Positions 43,153-51,418 of a stretch of 64,000 nucleotides of DNA are shown here, piece by piece (position 1 is the stretch's first letter; each line of letters opens with the position of its first letter). This stretch comes from Brevibacterium senegalense (GTDB taxonomy: Bacteria > Actinomycetota > Actinomycetes > Actinomycetales > Brevibacteriaceae). A program made the translations under genes and the position numbers. Location of the stretch: positions 324,399 to 388,398 of the forward strand of contig NZ_HE978602.1 in assembly GCF_000285835.1 (NCBI RefSeq). The letters are read 5' to 3'. A model generated the notes under the pieces. That model saw only the letters and a program-made list of their open reading frames with translations. It was not told where the DNA came from and did no database searches.

Positions 43153-43614
43153 GTGGTCCAGCTCGTCCTCAACCTGGTGGGGCTGCTCGCAGTGGTCGGG
43201 CTCTGCGCCGTCGTCGCCGTCGTGGGCTTCACGATGGTCCGTCGCAACCGGAACCTCATCGACAACGGCCTCCGCGTGCTCTCGACGGTCGTGGCCGTGC
43301 GGCCCATCTCCGTCGACAGCTCGTTCGCGTACGAGCCGACCGTCCGTTACGAGCTGCACGGTCGCCTGTGGGAGTCCGTGCCGTACGAGGGCCGGCACGC
43401 CCTCAAGACCGGGAAGGTCTTCAACTCGCACCGGTCCGGTGAGCAGTTCGTCGGCATGCAGCTGCCGGTCGTCGTCGACCCCCGCGACCCTCGCGTCTCT
43501 GCGGTGCCCAAGGACTCCCGACTGGGGATCCTCCTGGTCGTCGTGGGGCTGGTGATGGGCGGACTCGTCCTGCTGTTCGGCCTGCTGGGCCTCGTCGTCT
43601 CCGCATTCATGTGA
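43153..43614 (+). CDS. DUF3592 domain membrane protein
   Basis: 153 aa with an N-terminal helix (about 5-28), an extracytoplasmic beta domain (VRYELHGRLWESVPYEG, QLPVVVDPRDPRVSAV) and a C-terminal helix (about 126-150). This is the layout of DUF3592 proteins; function unknown. GTG 43153 follows a GGGCGAGG stretch and begins 5 nt after the VOC stop, so the two share a transcript. Confidence 0.75.
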   Translation: MVQLVLNLVGLLAVVGLCAVVAVVGFTMVRRNRNLIDNGLRVLSTVVAVRPISVDSSFAYEPTVRYELHGRLWESVPYEGRHALKTGKVFNSHRSGEQFVGMQLPVVVDPRDPRVSAVPKDSRLGILLVVVGLVMGGLVLLFGLLGLVVSAFM

Positions 43615-43642
43615 GTGCGGCTCGCCGACCGCGTCCGCTCAC

Positions 43643-45238
43643 TCAGTGCTGGTGACCGGTGCCCTCCAGCGCTGCCAGTGCGTCCTGCGCGCTCACGTCG
43701 ACGGTGAAATGGCCCATCATGCCGTCGTCCTCGTGGAGCATGAGGTGGCAGTGGAACATGTACGGCAGGTTCGAATGGTCGTCCGGGTGCGCGGGGAAGA
43801 TGACCGCCAGCCGCATGTCCCGCTGCGGCGGCGTGTAGACGGTGTCCTTCCAGCCCGCCATCTCCGGTGGCGGCGCCTGCCCGCCGATGTCGAGGATCCG
43901 GAACTGCGCGTTGTGGATGTGGAAGTTGTGCGGTGAGGAGTCCAGGTTGCTCACCTGCCAGATCTCCGGCTGGTGGGAGGCGGCCTCCAGGTCGATCCGC
44001 CCCATGTCCATCGACTTCCCGTTGATCTGCCGCCCGCGCAGGTTCATCTGCCGCTGCTGACCGCGGTCGGCGACCTCCGGGAACGTGGCCAGCACCGCCG
44101 GCAGGCCCAGGTCCGCGATCGAGGCCGGGGTCGGCTCCGACACCTCCGCACCCGCCCGCTCCAGCCGGAGGATCGTGAACTCGTCCTCCCCGCCCGCGGC
44201 CTGGGAGTCCGCGACGTTGCCCAGGTCCGGCTGCGAGGAGATGAGGGTGACGCCCTCGTCGGGCACCTCGAGGAGAACCTCTGCGCGCTCGGCGGGGGAG
44301 AGGCTGAGCGCCTCGACCTCCACAGGCGCCTCGAGCAGCCCGCCGTCGGAGCCGATGACCGTGAGCGGTGCGCCGGACTCCAGGCGCAGTCCGTACGAGC
44401 GGGCCTGGGAGCCGTTGAGCAGTCGCAGTCGCAGCACGCGTCGATCGGTCGTGTGCACGGCACCCACGACGCCGTTCGTCACGACGGTCTGCCCCAGCAG
44501 CCCCACCTCGGAGTTGAAGTTGTGGCCCAGCATCTCGCCGTCCTCCGTCAGGCGCATGTCCTGGATGATGACCGGGATGTCGTCCACGCCGTACTCGTGG
44601 GGCAGGGCGGCGAGGACTCCAGCGGCGGGGGAGGGGGCCTCGGCGGCGGAGGCCATCCCGTCCGCGGGGGCGGAGCCGGGAGCGTGCCCGTCCGCGTCGT
44701 CCAGGATCAGCATGCCGGCCAGGCCGCGGCGCACCTGCTGGGCGGTGATCTCGTGCGGATGCGGATGGTACCAGAGGGTCGTGGCGGGCTGGTCCGGGGT
44801 GAACGCGACGCTGCGGGTCTCGCCGGGCAGGATCGGGTCGTGGGGGCCGCCGTCCGCGTGGGCGGGGACCAGGAGGCCGTGCCAGTGGACGGTCGTCTCC
44901 TCGTCCGTGTCGTTCGTGACGACGGCCTCGACGGGACGTCCGCGCTGCAGGCGGATCGTGGGCCCCAGGTAGTCGCCGTTGTAGCCCCACGTGTCCGTCA
45001 TGACGTCCGGGATGAACTCGCGGGTGCCGCGGGCGGCGGTGAGGGCGAAGCGGCCGTCCGCGTCCGGCTCCAGGAGCGGCGGGATGGGCAGCGGGGTGCC
45101 GTGGGCAGTGACGGGGACCTCGGTCTCCGAGGAGCACGAGGCGAGCACGGGCGCCAGGGCGGCGACGCTCAGGAGGGCGCCGCCGGCGCGCAGGAGGCCC
45201 CGGCGGTCGAGCGTAGGAGCGGGGAGACGGGGCGACAT
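43643..45238 (-). CDS. Multicopper oxidase, Tat-type lipoprotein (CueO/CotA group)
   Basis: 531-aa copper oxidase exported folded: twin-arginine motif DRRGLLRAGG with lipobox VLASC. Copper ligands are readable: TVHWHGL, LWYHPHPHE, HNFHIHNAQF and MFHCHLMLHEDDGMM (type 1 Cys-His-Met region). It probably oxidises Cu(I) or phenolic/metal substrates outside the membrane. ATG 45238 has no ribosome site but GATAAT lies 7 nt upstream, so it is likely leaderless; the 64-codon extension is rejected. It is divergent from a DUF779 gene. Confidence 0.92.
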   Translation of the reverse strand: MSPRLPAPTLDRRGLLRAGGALLSVAALAPVLASCSSETEVPVTAHGTPLPIPPLLEPDADGRFALTAARGTREFIPDVMTDTWGYNGDYLGPTIRLQRGRPVEAVVTNDTDEETTVHWHGLLVPAHADGGPHDPILPGETRSVAFTPDQPATTLWYHPHPHEITAQQVRRGLAGMLILDDADGHAPGSAPADGMASAAEAPSPAAGVLAALPHEYGVDDIPVIIQDMRLTEDGEMLGHNFNSEVGLLGQTVVTNGVVGAVHTTDRRVLRLRLLNGSQARSYGLRLESGAPLTVIGSDGGLLEAPVEVEALSLSPAERAEVLLEVPDEGVTLISSQPDLGNVADSQAAGGEDEFTILRLERAGAEVSEPTPASIADLGLPAVLATFPEVADRGQQRQMNLRGRQINGKSMDMGRIDLEAASHQPEIWQVSNLDSSPHNFHIHNAQFRILDIGGQAPPPEMAGWKDTVYTPPQRDMRLAVIFPAHPDDHSNLPYMFHCHLMLHEDDGMMGHFTVDVSAQDALAALEGTGHQH

Positions 45239-45245
45239 GCGATCG

Positions 45246-45251
45246 ATTATC
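45246..45251 (-). promoter_or_regulatory. -10 box for leaderless multicopper oxidase
   Basis: GATAAT on the minus strand, one base from the TATAAT consensus, 7 nt before ATG 45238. Confidence 0.6.
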
Positions 45252-45324
45252 GCGGTCGACGCCGGTGCGGGCACGCGGGCGGGGCGCGGTGAGACGCACG
45301 GGACCGGTGGGCAGACGGTTCCCA

Positions 45325-45353
45325 TTGTGACGCCGCGCACCCGCGCGTACGCT
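45325..45353 (+). promoter_or_regulatory. Promoter of the DUF779 gene
   Basis: TTGTGA (45325-45330), 17-nt spacer, TACGCT (45348-45353). The leader carries AGGAGG before ATG 45409. Confidence 0.6.
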
Positions 45354-45408
45354 GGAGGGAGACGTCGACGGAGACGGAGCGCTCCGCCGCCCGCGCACAG
45401 GAGGAGCC

Positions 45409-45816
45409 ATGACCGTTCACACCGCCGCACTCGAGGCCGCCCCGACGATCGACGGGGAGGACTTCTCCCGCGTCGCGTTCACACAGGAGGCCATCGACCT
45501 GCTGGTGCGGCTCATCGACCGCAACGGCCCCGTCATGTTCCACCAGTCCGGCGGATGCTGCGACGGCTCCTCGCCCATGTGCTATCCGGAGGGCGACTTC
45601 CTCACCGGTGACGCGGACGTGAAGATGGGGACCTTCGAGGTGCCCCTGCCGGACGGGTCGACCAGCAGCGTCGACTTCTGGATGTCCGTCGAGCAGTTCG
45701 AGTACTGGAAGCACACGCATCTGACGATCGACGCGGTCGACGGGCGCGGCGCCGGATTCAGCCTCGAGGGGCCGGAGGGCAAGCGGTTCCTCACCCGTTC
45801 GCGGCTGTTCGAGTGA
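45409..45816 (+). CDS. DUF779 protein
   Basis: 135-aa protein of the DUF779 family, usually encoded beside acetaldehyde dehydrogenase genes; function unknown. The signature HQSGGCCDGSSPMCYPEGDF with three Cys suggests metal binding. No aldehyde dehydrogenase is adjacent here; instead it is divergent from a multicopper oxidase. AGGAGG lies directly before the ATG. Confidence 0.88.
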   Translation: MTVHTAALEAAPTIDGEDFSRVAFTQEAIDLLVRLIDRNGPVMFHQSGGCCDGSSPMCYPEGDFLTGDADVKMGTFEVPLPDGSTSSVDFWMSVEQFEYWKHTHLTIDAVDGRGAGFSLEGPEGKRFLTRSRLFE

Positions 45817-45839
45817 GCGTGCGGCTGGTCTGCTGAGCG

Positions 45840-45856
45840 GCGGGCAACCTGCCCGC
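45840..45856. terminator. Short hairpin between convergent genes
   Basis: A 6-bp GCGGGC/GCCCGC stem (45840-45845 with 45851-45856) with a 5-nt loop. It is weak, with no T-run. Confidence 0.35.
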
Positions 45857-45892
45857 ACATTCCTACCGGCGCACCGTGCCCTGGCTGGAACG

Positions 45893-47497
45893 TCAGTCCA
45901 GCGCAGACAGCTCCTGCCAGTCCTCCCAGGAGTACACCCAGTCGGAGATGTCGCTGTGCTCCGTCGTGAGGTCGACCGAGGAGCCGGTGATCTCCACCGG
46001 ATCCCCGTAGAGCGCCATGTCGAAGTACTCCTTCGCCCGCTCCGTCGACAGGTTGATGCAGCCGTGCGACACGTTGGCCTGTCCCTGCGAGCCGACGGAC
46101 CAGGGCGCGGCGTGGACGAACTCGCCGTTGTTGTGGATGCGGACGGCCCAGTTGACGTCCGTCTCGTAGTTCCACTGCTCGGATGTCATCGTGTAGAACT
46201 CGTGCTTGGCCATGACGACGTGCGTGCCGTTGTAGGACGGCGCCTGGGCCGAACCCAGCGAGGTGGGCCAGTCCGCGATCTCCTCGCCGTCGCGCTCGAT
46301 CGTCATCCGGTGCGTCTGCGCATCCGCGACCACCCGCTGGTCGCGGCCCACCTCGAACGCGAGGTCCACGTCCTCCTTGCCGTACCAGCGCGGCGAGTAC
46401 TCGACGCCTTCCAGCGGCAGGCTCACCTGCACGTCCACGTCCGAGGGCCAGAACTCCTTCGGCCGGTAGTGGACGCGGCTGATGCCGTCCGTATCGTACA
46501 GCCAGCCCCACGAGCCCTCGACGTCGACGGGCTCGCCATCCTCGTCCGTCACCTCGACGCTCAGGCGGGCCTCGATCGCCGCGCGCGCATCCTCCGGGAT
46601 CGTCGAGTTGAACATGACGATGATCGGGGCGCCCACACCCACGGTCTGGTCGTCCGCGATGACGGTCTTGGCCGTCAGCTCCTCCTGGGCAGTGGTCTCC
46701 GGGGTCGTGACCGTGCCGGTCACGGTGTGCTCCGCACCGTCGGGCGACTCCGTGGTCGCCTCCCACGTGTAGGTCGCACCGGTGACCAGATCGACGCTCG
46801 ACTCCCAGCGGGTGCCGGTCTCGTCCGCTCCCGAGGTCGCAGTCGCCTCACCGTCGTCGCTCGCCTCGCCGTCGGCGGACCCGGTGGCGTCGTCGGACTC
46901 CGTCGATTCCGCGGGCTCCGTCGCCTCGCCGTCGGATTCGGCATCGACCAGTCCGGGTGCCGTCTCGACGGAACCACCGGCGGCGGCTTCGGAATCGTCC
47001 GCGGCCTGGGCGTCATCGCCGGGTTCAGCCGCATCACCGGACTCCGCGTCCTCGTCCGCACCGGGGTCCAGGTCGCCGGTGTCGACGGGGACGGTGTCGT
47101 GGTCGGCGTCCATGAGTCGGACCTCGGTGAAGACTCCGCCGTCGACGGCCAGCTCGAGTTCCTCACCCGCGTGGATGTGGACGGAGCCGGTGTCGGTCGC
47201 GTCGTCGGTCGCATCGGTGTCAGCGGAGTCGCCGTCTACGGCGTCCGACGCGGTGCCGGACGCGGACGGTGCGTCGGTCGGGTCCTGGGCGTCGGCGTCG
47301 ACCTCGCCGCCGGCGGTGGCGGTGTCATCTTCGACCGGGTCATTCACGACGGACACGACGGGCGCGGGGTCCGACTGCGCGCCGGTGGGATCGTCGCCGG
47401 GACCACTGGGAGTCCCCGGCTCGCCGGGCGTGCAGCCGGACAGGACGAGAGCGACGATGCCCGCGGTGGCGAGAAGTGTGTGGGCGCGACGACGCAC
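45893..47497 (-). CDS. L,D-transpeptidase lipoprotein with long acidic linker
   Basis: 534-aa cell-wall enzyme forming 3-3 cross-links or anchoring proteins. Lipobox is VLSGC. Residues about 25-240 are mostly Asp/Glu/Ala/Thr and probably disordered. A bacterial Ig-like domain (about 255-370) precedes the YkuD catalytic domain (about 380-505), with Cys480 in VSHGCINLS and His in the upstream VRIHNN block. GTG 47497 is chosen because GGAGG lies 5 nt upstream; the longer frame lacks this. The acidic linker is much longer than in mycobacterial homologues. Confidence 0.9.
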   Translation of the reverse strand: MRRRAHTLLATAGIVALVLSGCTPGEPGTPSGPGDDPTGAQSDPAPVVSVVNDPVEDDTATAGGEVDADAQDPTDAPSASGTASDAVDGDSADTDATDDATDTGSVHIHAGEELELAVDGGVFTEVRLMDADHDTVPVDTGDLDPGADEDAESGDAAEPGDDAQAADDSEAAAGGSVETAPGLVDAESDGEATEPAESTESDDATGSADGEASDDGEATATSGADETGTRWESSVDLVTGATYTWEATTESPDGAEHTVTGTVTTPETTAQEELTAKTVIADDQTVGVGAPIIVMFNSTIPEDARAAIEARLSVEVTDEDGEPVDVEGSWGWLYDTDGISRVHYRPKEFWPSDVDVQVSLPLEGVEYSPRWYGKEDVDLAFEVGRDQRVVADAQTHRMTIERDGEEIADWPTSLGSAQAPSYNGTHVVMAKHEFYTMTSEQWNYETDVNWAVRIHNNGEFVHAAPWSVGSQGQANVSHGCINLSTERAKEYFDMALYGDPVEITGSSVDLTTEHSDISDWVYSWEDWQELSALD

Positions 47498-47803
47498 GGA
47501 AACCTCCGGAAAGTAAAGCGACTCCACGGATCGTACGTCGCCCTGATCAGGTGCGGATCCACGCATGAGCGCACTTCGGTCGCGATCGTGTCTCGACAGG
47601 TTCCCGATCGGTGACACGAGCCACGATCAGGGGCCGCCACCTGCGCTGATGCCGTGATCGCCGCTCGTGTCGTGTTGCGGAATCGTGACAGTGGTCGGGT
47701 GACCACAACGAACGTAATTCCGGAGCGGGTGAGCACGACGTGTGCTTGAACACAGTATGGCCTGCGGGTGGACGGCGATTTCGCCTGCGCGGTGGGGTTC
47801 GGG
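47498..47803. other. Non-coding gap with an imperfect inverted repeat
   Basis: About 300 nt between the L,D-transpeptidase start and the tRNA promoter. It is locally less GC-rich than the genes. Two 16-nt arms (47614-47629 and 47655-47670, 14 of 16 paired) could form a hairpin with a 25-nt loop, and a GTGGTC/GACCAC stem lies at 47691-47706. No protein gene is seen. It may hold transpeptidase control sites. Confidence 0.4.
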
Positions 47804-47809
47804 TAGAGT
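47804..47809 (+). promoter_or_regulatory. -10 box of tRNA-Ser(GGA)
   Basis: TAGAGT ends 7 nt before the first tRNA base, the same distance as at tRNA-Ser(CGA). The -35 region is poor. Confidence 0.55.
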
Positions 47810-47816
47810 CATCGGC

Positions 47817-47904
47817 GGAGGATTCGCCTAGCGGCCTATGGCGCACGCCTGGAACGCGTGTTGGGTTAACGCCCTCAGGGGTTCAAATCCCCTATCCTCC
47901 GCCA
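47817..47904 (+). tRNA. tRNA-Ser (anticodon GGA)
   Basis: An 88-nt class II tRNA with encoded CCA. Acceptor GGAGGAT pairs with ATCCTCC, the discriminator is G and the T arm is GGTTCAAATCC. Anticodon GGA is at 47851-47853 in loop CTGGAAC, with a long variable arm. It reads UCC and UCU. Confidence 0.97.
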
Positions 47905-47909
47905 ACGGG

Positions 47910-47945
47910 AAGGCCCCTGACCTGGTTCAACAGGTCAGGGGCCTT
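47910..47945 (+). terminator. tRNA-Ser(GGA) terminator
   Basis: A perfect 15-bp stem (47910-47924 with 47931-47945), 6-nt loop, ending in TT, 5 nt after the tRNA. Confidence 0.85.
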
Positions 47946-48037
47946 CGTCGTGCGACCCTGGATCGCGTTCGGTGTGACCGTGAGGCGCGCCGGTGCCGCA
48001 GTCGACGCCGTCCTTCCGCTTCCTGCGCCACCAGGCG

Positions 48038-48043
48038 GACAAT
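48038..48043 (+). promoter_or_regulatory. -10 box for leaderless mgtC-like transcript
   Basis: GACAAT ends 6 nt before GTG 48050; the same hexamer and spacing occur before the tadA-partner gene. Confidence 0.5.
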
Positions 48044-48049
48044 GGGTCC

Positions 48050-48757
48050 GTGGACTGGTGGACCGATACGTCGCTGCTGGAGCTGGAGCTACTGGCTCTC
48101 GCCTTCGTCCTGTGCGCCCTCATCGGCATCGAGCGGCAGGTGCGGCAGAAGGCGGCAGGCTTCAGGACGCACGTCCTGGTGGGGACCGGCTCTGCGGCGT
48201 TCACGCTCGTCTCCAGCTTCGGGTTCGCGCACATCCTGGGCGACGGGGTGACGCTGGACCCCTCGCGCATCGCCGCCCAGATCGTGACGGGTATCGGATT
48301 CCTGGGTGCGGGTGTCATCTTCACCCGCCGGGACGTGGTGCGCGGTCTGACGACGGCTGCGACCGTCTGGGTCTCGGCCGCGGTGGGGATGGCGGCGGGC
48401 GCGGGCATGGCGTCCCTCGCCATCGGGCTGACCGCGTTCCACCTCATCGCCCTCGTCGTCGTGGGGCCGCTGGTGGCGCGGATCCCCACGCAGGACACGA
48501 ACCGGGTGGTCCGCATCGTCTACGTCGACGGTGAGGGCGTCCTGCGACGCCTCCTCGAGATCGCCTCCAAGTCGGGGCTCTCCGCCTTCATCCTGTCGAC
48601 GCGCCGGACGGACGACGGACTCGTCCACCTGGACGTGCGCTTCAAGGGGCGCACGCCGCTGCACGTCCTCGTCCCGCATCTGCACGAGGTGGACGGTGTC
48701 CGCGCCGTGCACGTCCAGCGCGACGCCGACGACGATGAGGAGGAGTCGCGGGCGTAG
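48050..48757 (+). CDS. MgtC/SapB-family membrane protein
   Basis: 235 aa. Four to five N-terminal helices carry the MgtC core (LCALIGIERQVRQKAAGFRTHVLVGTGSA, GIGFLGAGVIF, GLTTAATVWVSAAVGMAAG). A soluble ACT-like C-domain follows (about 150-228). Relatives affect Mg2+ homeostasis and ATP synthase; the mechanism is family knowledge, not visible here. GTG 48050 is preferred for the -10 box 6 nt upstream; GTG 47993 in frame is an alternative. Confidence 0.87.
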   Translation: MDWWTDTSLLELELLALAFVLCALIGIERQVRQKAAGFRTHVLVGTGSAAFTLVSSFGFAHILGDGVTLDPSRIAAQIVTGIGFLGAGVIFTRRDVVRGLTTAATVWVSAAVGMAAGAGMASLAIGLTAFHLIALVVVGPLVARIPTQDTNRVVRIVYVDGEGVLRRLLEIASKSGLSAFILSTRRTDDGLVHLDVRFKGRTPLHVLVPHLHEVDGVRAVHVQRDADDDEEESRA

Positions 48758-48848
48758 CGCTGGACGTGCACCGGGCTCCCGGGCGCGATCGAGTCGTCAG
48801 TCGGCCCGGCACTGCCCGCTCGGCCGACCGTGCACGAGGGTCGCAGTG

Positions 48849-49184
48849 TCAGCTCAGGGCGCTGCGGATCGCCGCGTTGAACGCGTCGAGGTCGCCGGGG
48901 TTGCGCGAGGTGATGAGGTTCCCGTCGATGACGACCTCCTCGTCGACCCACCGGGCGCCGGCGTTCTCGAGGTCGACCCGCGTCGACGTGTACGAGGTGA
49001 GGCGGCGGTCCCTCGCGACCCCGGCCTCGGCGAGGATCCAGGGTGCGTGGCAGATCGCTGCGACGGGCTTGTCCGCGTCGAAGAAGGCCTGCACCAGCGC
49101 GACGGCGTGCTCGTCGGTCCGCAGTGCATCCGCATTGAGGGTCCCGCCCGGCAGGACCAGGGCGTCGTAGTCTCCGGCGGAGGC
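48849..49184 (-). pseudogene. 5'-truncated copy of the PfpI/DJ-1 gene at 14892
   Basis: The translated stretch matches residues 74-182 of the PfpI protein encoded at 14892-15440 with 10 differences in 109 positions, including the Cys elbow AAICHAPW. Homology stops abruptly near 49184; upstream sequence is unrelated and the first 73 residues (first beta-alpha units of the fold) are missing. The frame remains open to a start at 49250, so a short product is possible, but it would lack half the core. Most likely a decayed duplication. Confidence 0.75.
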
Positions 49185-49271
49185 ACGTTCTGACGCGTGG
49201 GCGATGGGGTGCCCCGTGGGTGCTCGCCTGCAGTGAGGGCGGATTCGCACTGCGCCGTGGAGGTCGCCGGG

Positions 49272-50186
49272 TCACGCGTGGGGGAGTGGTTGCTCCCGGC
49301 TGCAGTCGCTGGTCTCCAGCTGGAACGTCGTGTGCTCGATGCGCTCCTCGAAGTGATCGCGCACGCAGGCGCGCAGATCCGCCAGGACCTCGTCCGCGTG
49401 GCTGTCGGTGAAGCATTCCGGCTCCACCTCCACGTGGGCGGTGAGGACCGGCAGGCCCGTCCCGATCTTCGTCACGTGCAGATCGTGGATCCCCCGCACG
49501 TGCGGATTCTCCAGCAGGTGGCTCTCCAGGTCGCCCAGGTCCAGCCACGCGGGCACCGCCTCCATGAGGATCCGGACCGCGCCGCGCAGGATGAGGAACG
49601 CGCGCGGCACGATGAGGGCCGCGATGACGAGTGCCGCGATGGTGTCGATCTGCCGCCAGCCCGTCGTGGACAGGACGATCGCGCTCACGATGACCGCGAC
49701 GGAACCCAGTGCGTCGTTGAGGACCTCGAGGAACGCCGCCCGCAGATTCAGGTTCGTGTTCCGGTCGCCGATGAGCACCGACAGCGACAGGACGTTGCCC
49801 ACCAGGCCCACGATGCCGAACACCAGCAGGCTGCCGGCGGGGATCTCCGGCGGATCCAGCAGTCGCTGCCAGCTGACGGCCAGCGCGTACAGGCCGACCG
49901 CCAGGAGGACGAGAGCCTGCAGGGCGGCCGCCAGGACCTCCGCCCGGCGCATGCCCCACGTGTGCTTCGCGGTCGTGGGGCGGAGCATGAGGGAGGCGGC
50001 GATGAGCGCCATGAGGAGGCCGCCGGCGTCCGTGAGCATGTGCGCGGTGTCGACGAGGAGGGCCAGCGAGCCCGTGAGGATGGCTCCGACCGCCTGTGCG
50101 ACGAGGATCGACGCGGTGATGCCGAAGGCGATCGCCAGTCGAGTCCGGCTGCTGGTCGCCGCTCCGTGGTCATGATCGTGTGCCAC
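49272..50186 (-). CDS. Cation diffusion facilitator (CzcD/ZitB-like metal exporter)
   Basis: 304-aa six-helix Zn/Cd/Co antiporter. A short N-terminal HDHDHG metal patch is followed by LLVDTAHMLTDAGG (helix 2) and AFLEVLNDALGSVAVI (helix 5), each with the paired His/Asp or Asp/Asp site. A C-terminal metal-sensing domain (about 210-290) follows. GTG 50186 is chosen because GGGAGG lies 5 nt upstream; the GTG at 50192 overlaps that site. An 8-bp palindrome lies 19 nt upstream of the start. Confidence 0.9.
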   Translation of the reverse strand: MAHDHDHGAATSSRTRLAIAFGITASILVAQAVGAILTGSLALLVDTAHMLTDAGGLLMALIAASLMLRPTTAKHTWGMRRAEVLAAALQALVLLAVGLYALAVSWQRLLDPPEIPAGSLLVFGIVGLVGNVLSLSVLIGDRNTNLNLRAAFLEVLNDALGSVAVIVSAIVLSTTGWRQIDTIAALVIAALIVPRAFLILRGAVRILMEAVPAWLDLGDLESHLLENPHVRGIHDLHVTKIGTGLPVLTAHVEVEPECFTDSHADEVLADLRACVRDHFEERIEHTTFQLETSDCSREQPLPHA

Positions 50187-50204
50187 CGGCACCTCCCTTC
50201 ATAT

Positions 50205-50232
50205 CTACATATTAACATGTATGCATATGTAG
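50205..50232. promoter_or_regulatory. Candidate metal-responsive operator of the CDF exporter
   Basis: CTACATAT (50205-50212) and ATATGTAG (50225-50232) are perfect inverted repeats 12 nt apart in an AT-rich island within GC-rich DNA. Position and sequence style fit ArsR/SmtB-type sites over the promoter of a metal exporter. No regulator gene is adjacent. Confidence 0.55.
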
Positions 50233-50340
50233 GGGAGGGGTGGCTGCCACCGACGCAGAGGCGTCGACGGTCGGCTGTGCGGGACTCGACGGCGGGCGCC
50301 GCGGCAGGGGGCGCTGCCCAGCGCTGCACCTGTCCGCGCG

Positions 50341-51279
50341 TCAGTGGCCCTTCGACCCCAGCGGGGTGAGGCTGATGATGCCCAGGACCAGCGACCCCAC
50401 GAGGAAGCCCAGCACCATCGAGCAGAGGGTGTTGACCAGCCAGGCCAGCAGCCCGCCCACGGCAGCGATGCCGGACAGGGGCACTTCGAGGGTGTGGACC
50501 AGGTCGTACGGCAGGGTGACGCCCAGGTCCGCGAGCCCCACCAGCAGGATGTGGCCGCCCACCCACAGCATCGCGAAGGTGCCGATGAAGGCGAGGCCGT
50601 CCAGCACGCGCGGCATCGCCGCGACGAGGCCGCGCCCCACCTTCTGCGCGCCGGCGCTGTCCCTCTTCGTCATCGCCAGGCCCACGTCGTCCATCTTCAC
50701 GATGAGGGCGACCGCGCCGTAGACCAGCACCGTGATGCCGATCGCCACGACGACGAGGATGATCGCCCGTGCGATGAGCGACTCCGCGGCGACCTCGTTG
50801 AGCGAGATGACCATGATCTCGCAGCTGAGGATGAAGTCCGTCGTGATCGCCCCGCGGACCACCGTGTCCTCGGCCTCCTTGCCCTTGAGCTGGGTGGGCT
50901 CGTCCGTGCGCTCGGCGTGCTTCCCGCGCAGCTTCTCCCACACCTTGTGCGCACCCTCGTACGAGAGGTAGGCGCCGCCCAGCATGAGGAGCGGGGTCAG
51001 GATCCACGGCACGAACGTGCTGAGGAGCAGCAGCACGGGCAGGATGATGAGGAGCTTGTTGATGAGCGAGCCGCGGGCGATCCGCCAGATCATGGGCAGT
51101 TCGCGCGCGGGCTTCACCCCGGTCACGTACTGCGGGGTCACCGCCGCGTCGTCGATGATGACGCCCGCGGCCTTGGCGCCTGCCCTCGCGGATCCGGCCG
51201 CGATGTCGTCGACGCTGGCGGCGGCGATGCGGGCCATCGCCGCGACATCGTCCAGAAGGGCGACCAGGCCGCCGCTCAT
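50341..51279 (-). CDS. DUF808 (YedI-like) membrane protein
   Basis: 312 aa. The conserved N-terminus GGLVALLDDVAAMARIAAASVDDIA identifies DUF808, followed by about eight hydrophobic segments and TPLLMLGGAYLSYEGAHKVWEKL. Function unknown. ATG 51279 overlaps the stop of a 13-codon leader ORF (ATGA), and the local ribosome site is weak. This suggests coupling of its translation to the leader. Confidence 0.88.
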   Translation of the reverse strand: MSGGLVALLDDVAAMARIAAASVDDIAAGSARAGAKAAGVIIDDAAVTPQYVTGVKPARELPMIWRIARGSLINKLLIILPVLLLLSTFVPWILTPLLMLGGAYLSYEGAHKVWEKLRGKHAERTDEPTQLKGKEAEDTVVRGAITTDFILSCEIMVISLNEVAAESLIARAIILVVVAIGITVLVYGAVALIVKMDDVGLAMTKRDSAGAQKVGRGLVAAMPRVLDGLAFIGTFAMLWVGGHILLVGLADLGVTLPYDLVHTLEVPLSGIAAVGGLLAWLVNTLCSMVLGFLVGSLVLGIISLTPLGSKGH

Positions 51280-51317
51280 GCGCGTGCCTGCTGTCCGGTG
51301 ATGATCATGATCCGCAT
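51276..51317 (-). CDS. Possible leaderless 13-codon leader ORF coupled to DUF808
   Basis: ATG 51317 lies 7 nt after TATTCT. It encodes MRIMIITGQQARA and its TGA overlaps the DUF808 start codon as ATGA, in a different frame. Ribosomes entering the leaderless 5' end would terminate exactly at the main start. Direct proof of translation is lacking. Confidence 0.5.
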   Translation of the reverse strand: MRIMIITGQQARA

Positions 51318-51324
51318 GCACACA

Positions 51325-51330
51325 AGAATA
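51325..51330 (-). promoter_or_regulatory. -10 box of the DUF808 transcript
   Basis: TATTCT on the minus strand, 7 nt before the leader ORF ATG and 46 nt before DUF808. No clear -35 box. Confidence 0.5.
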
Positions 51331-51418
51331 GAGGCGCCTGCGTCCCGGAGTCGGCACTCGACACTGGGAAACCGGCGAGAGCGCGACCCGCAGGCACGGT
51401 GGCCCGCCGAGCCTCCTC

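Noticed and set aside
47993-48049. Longer MgtC N-terminus from GTG 47993
   Set aside because: The extra 19 residues are not typical of the family, and GACAAT sits 6 nt before GTG 48050. It is kept only as an alternative.
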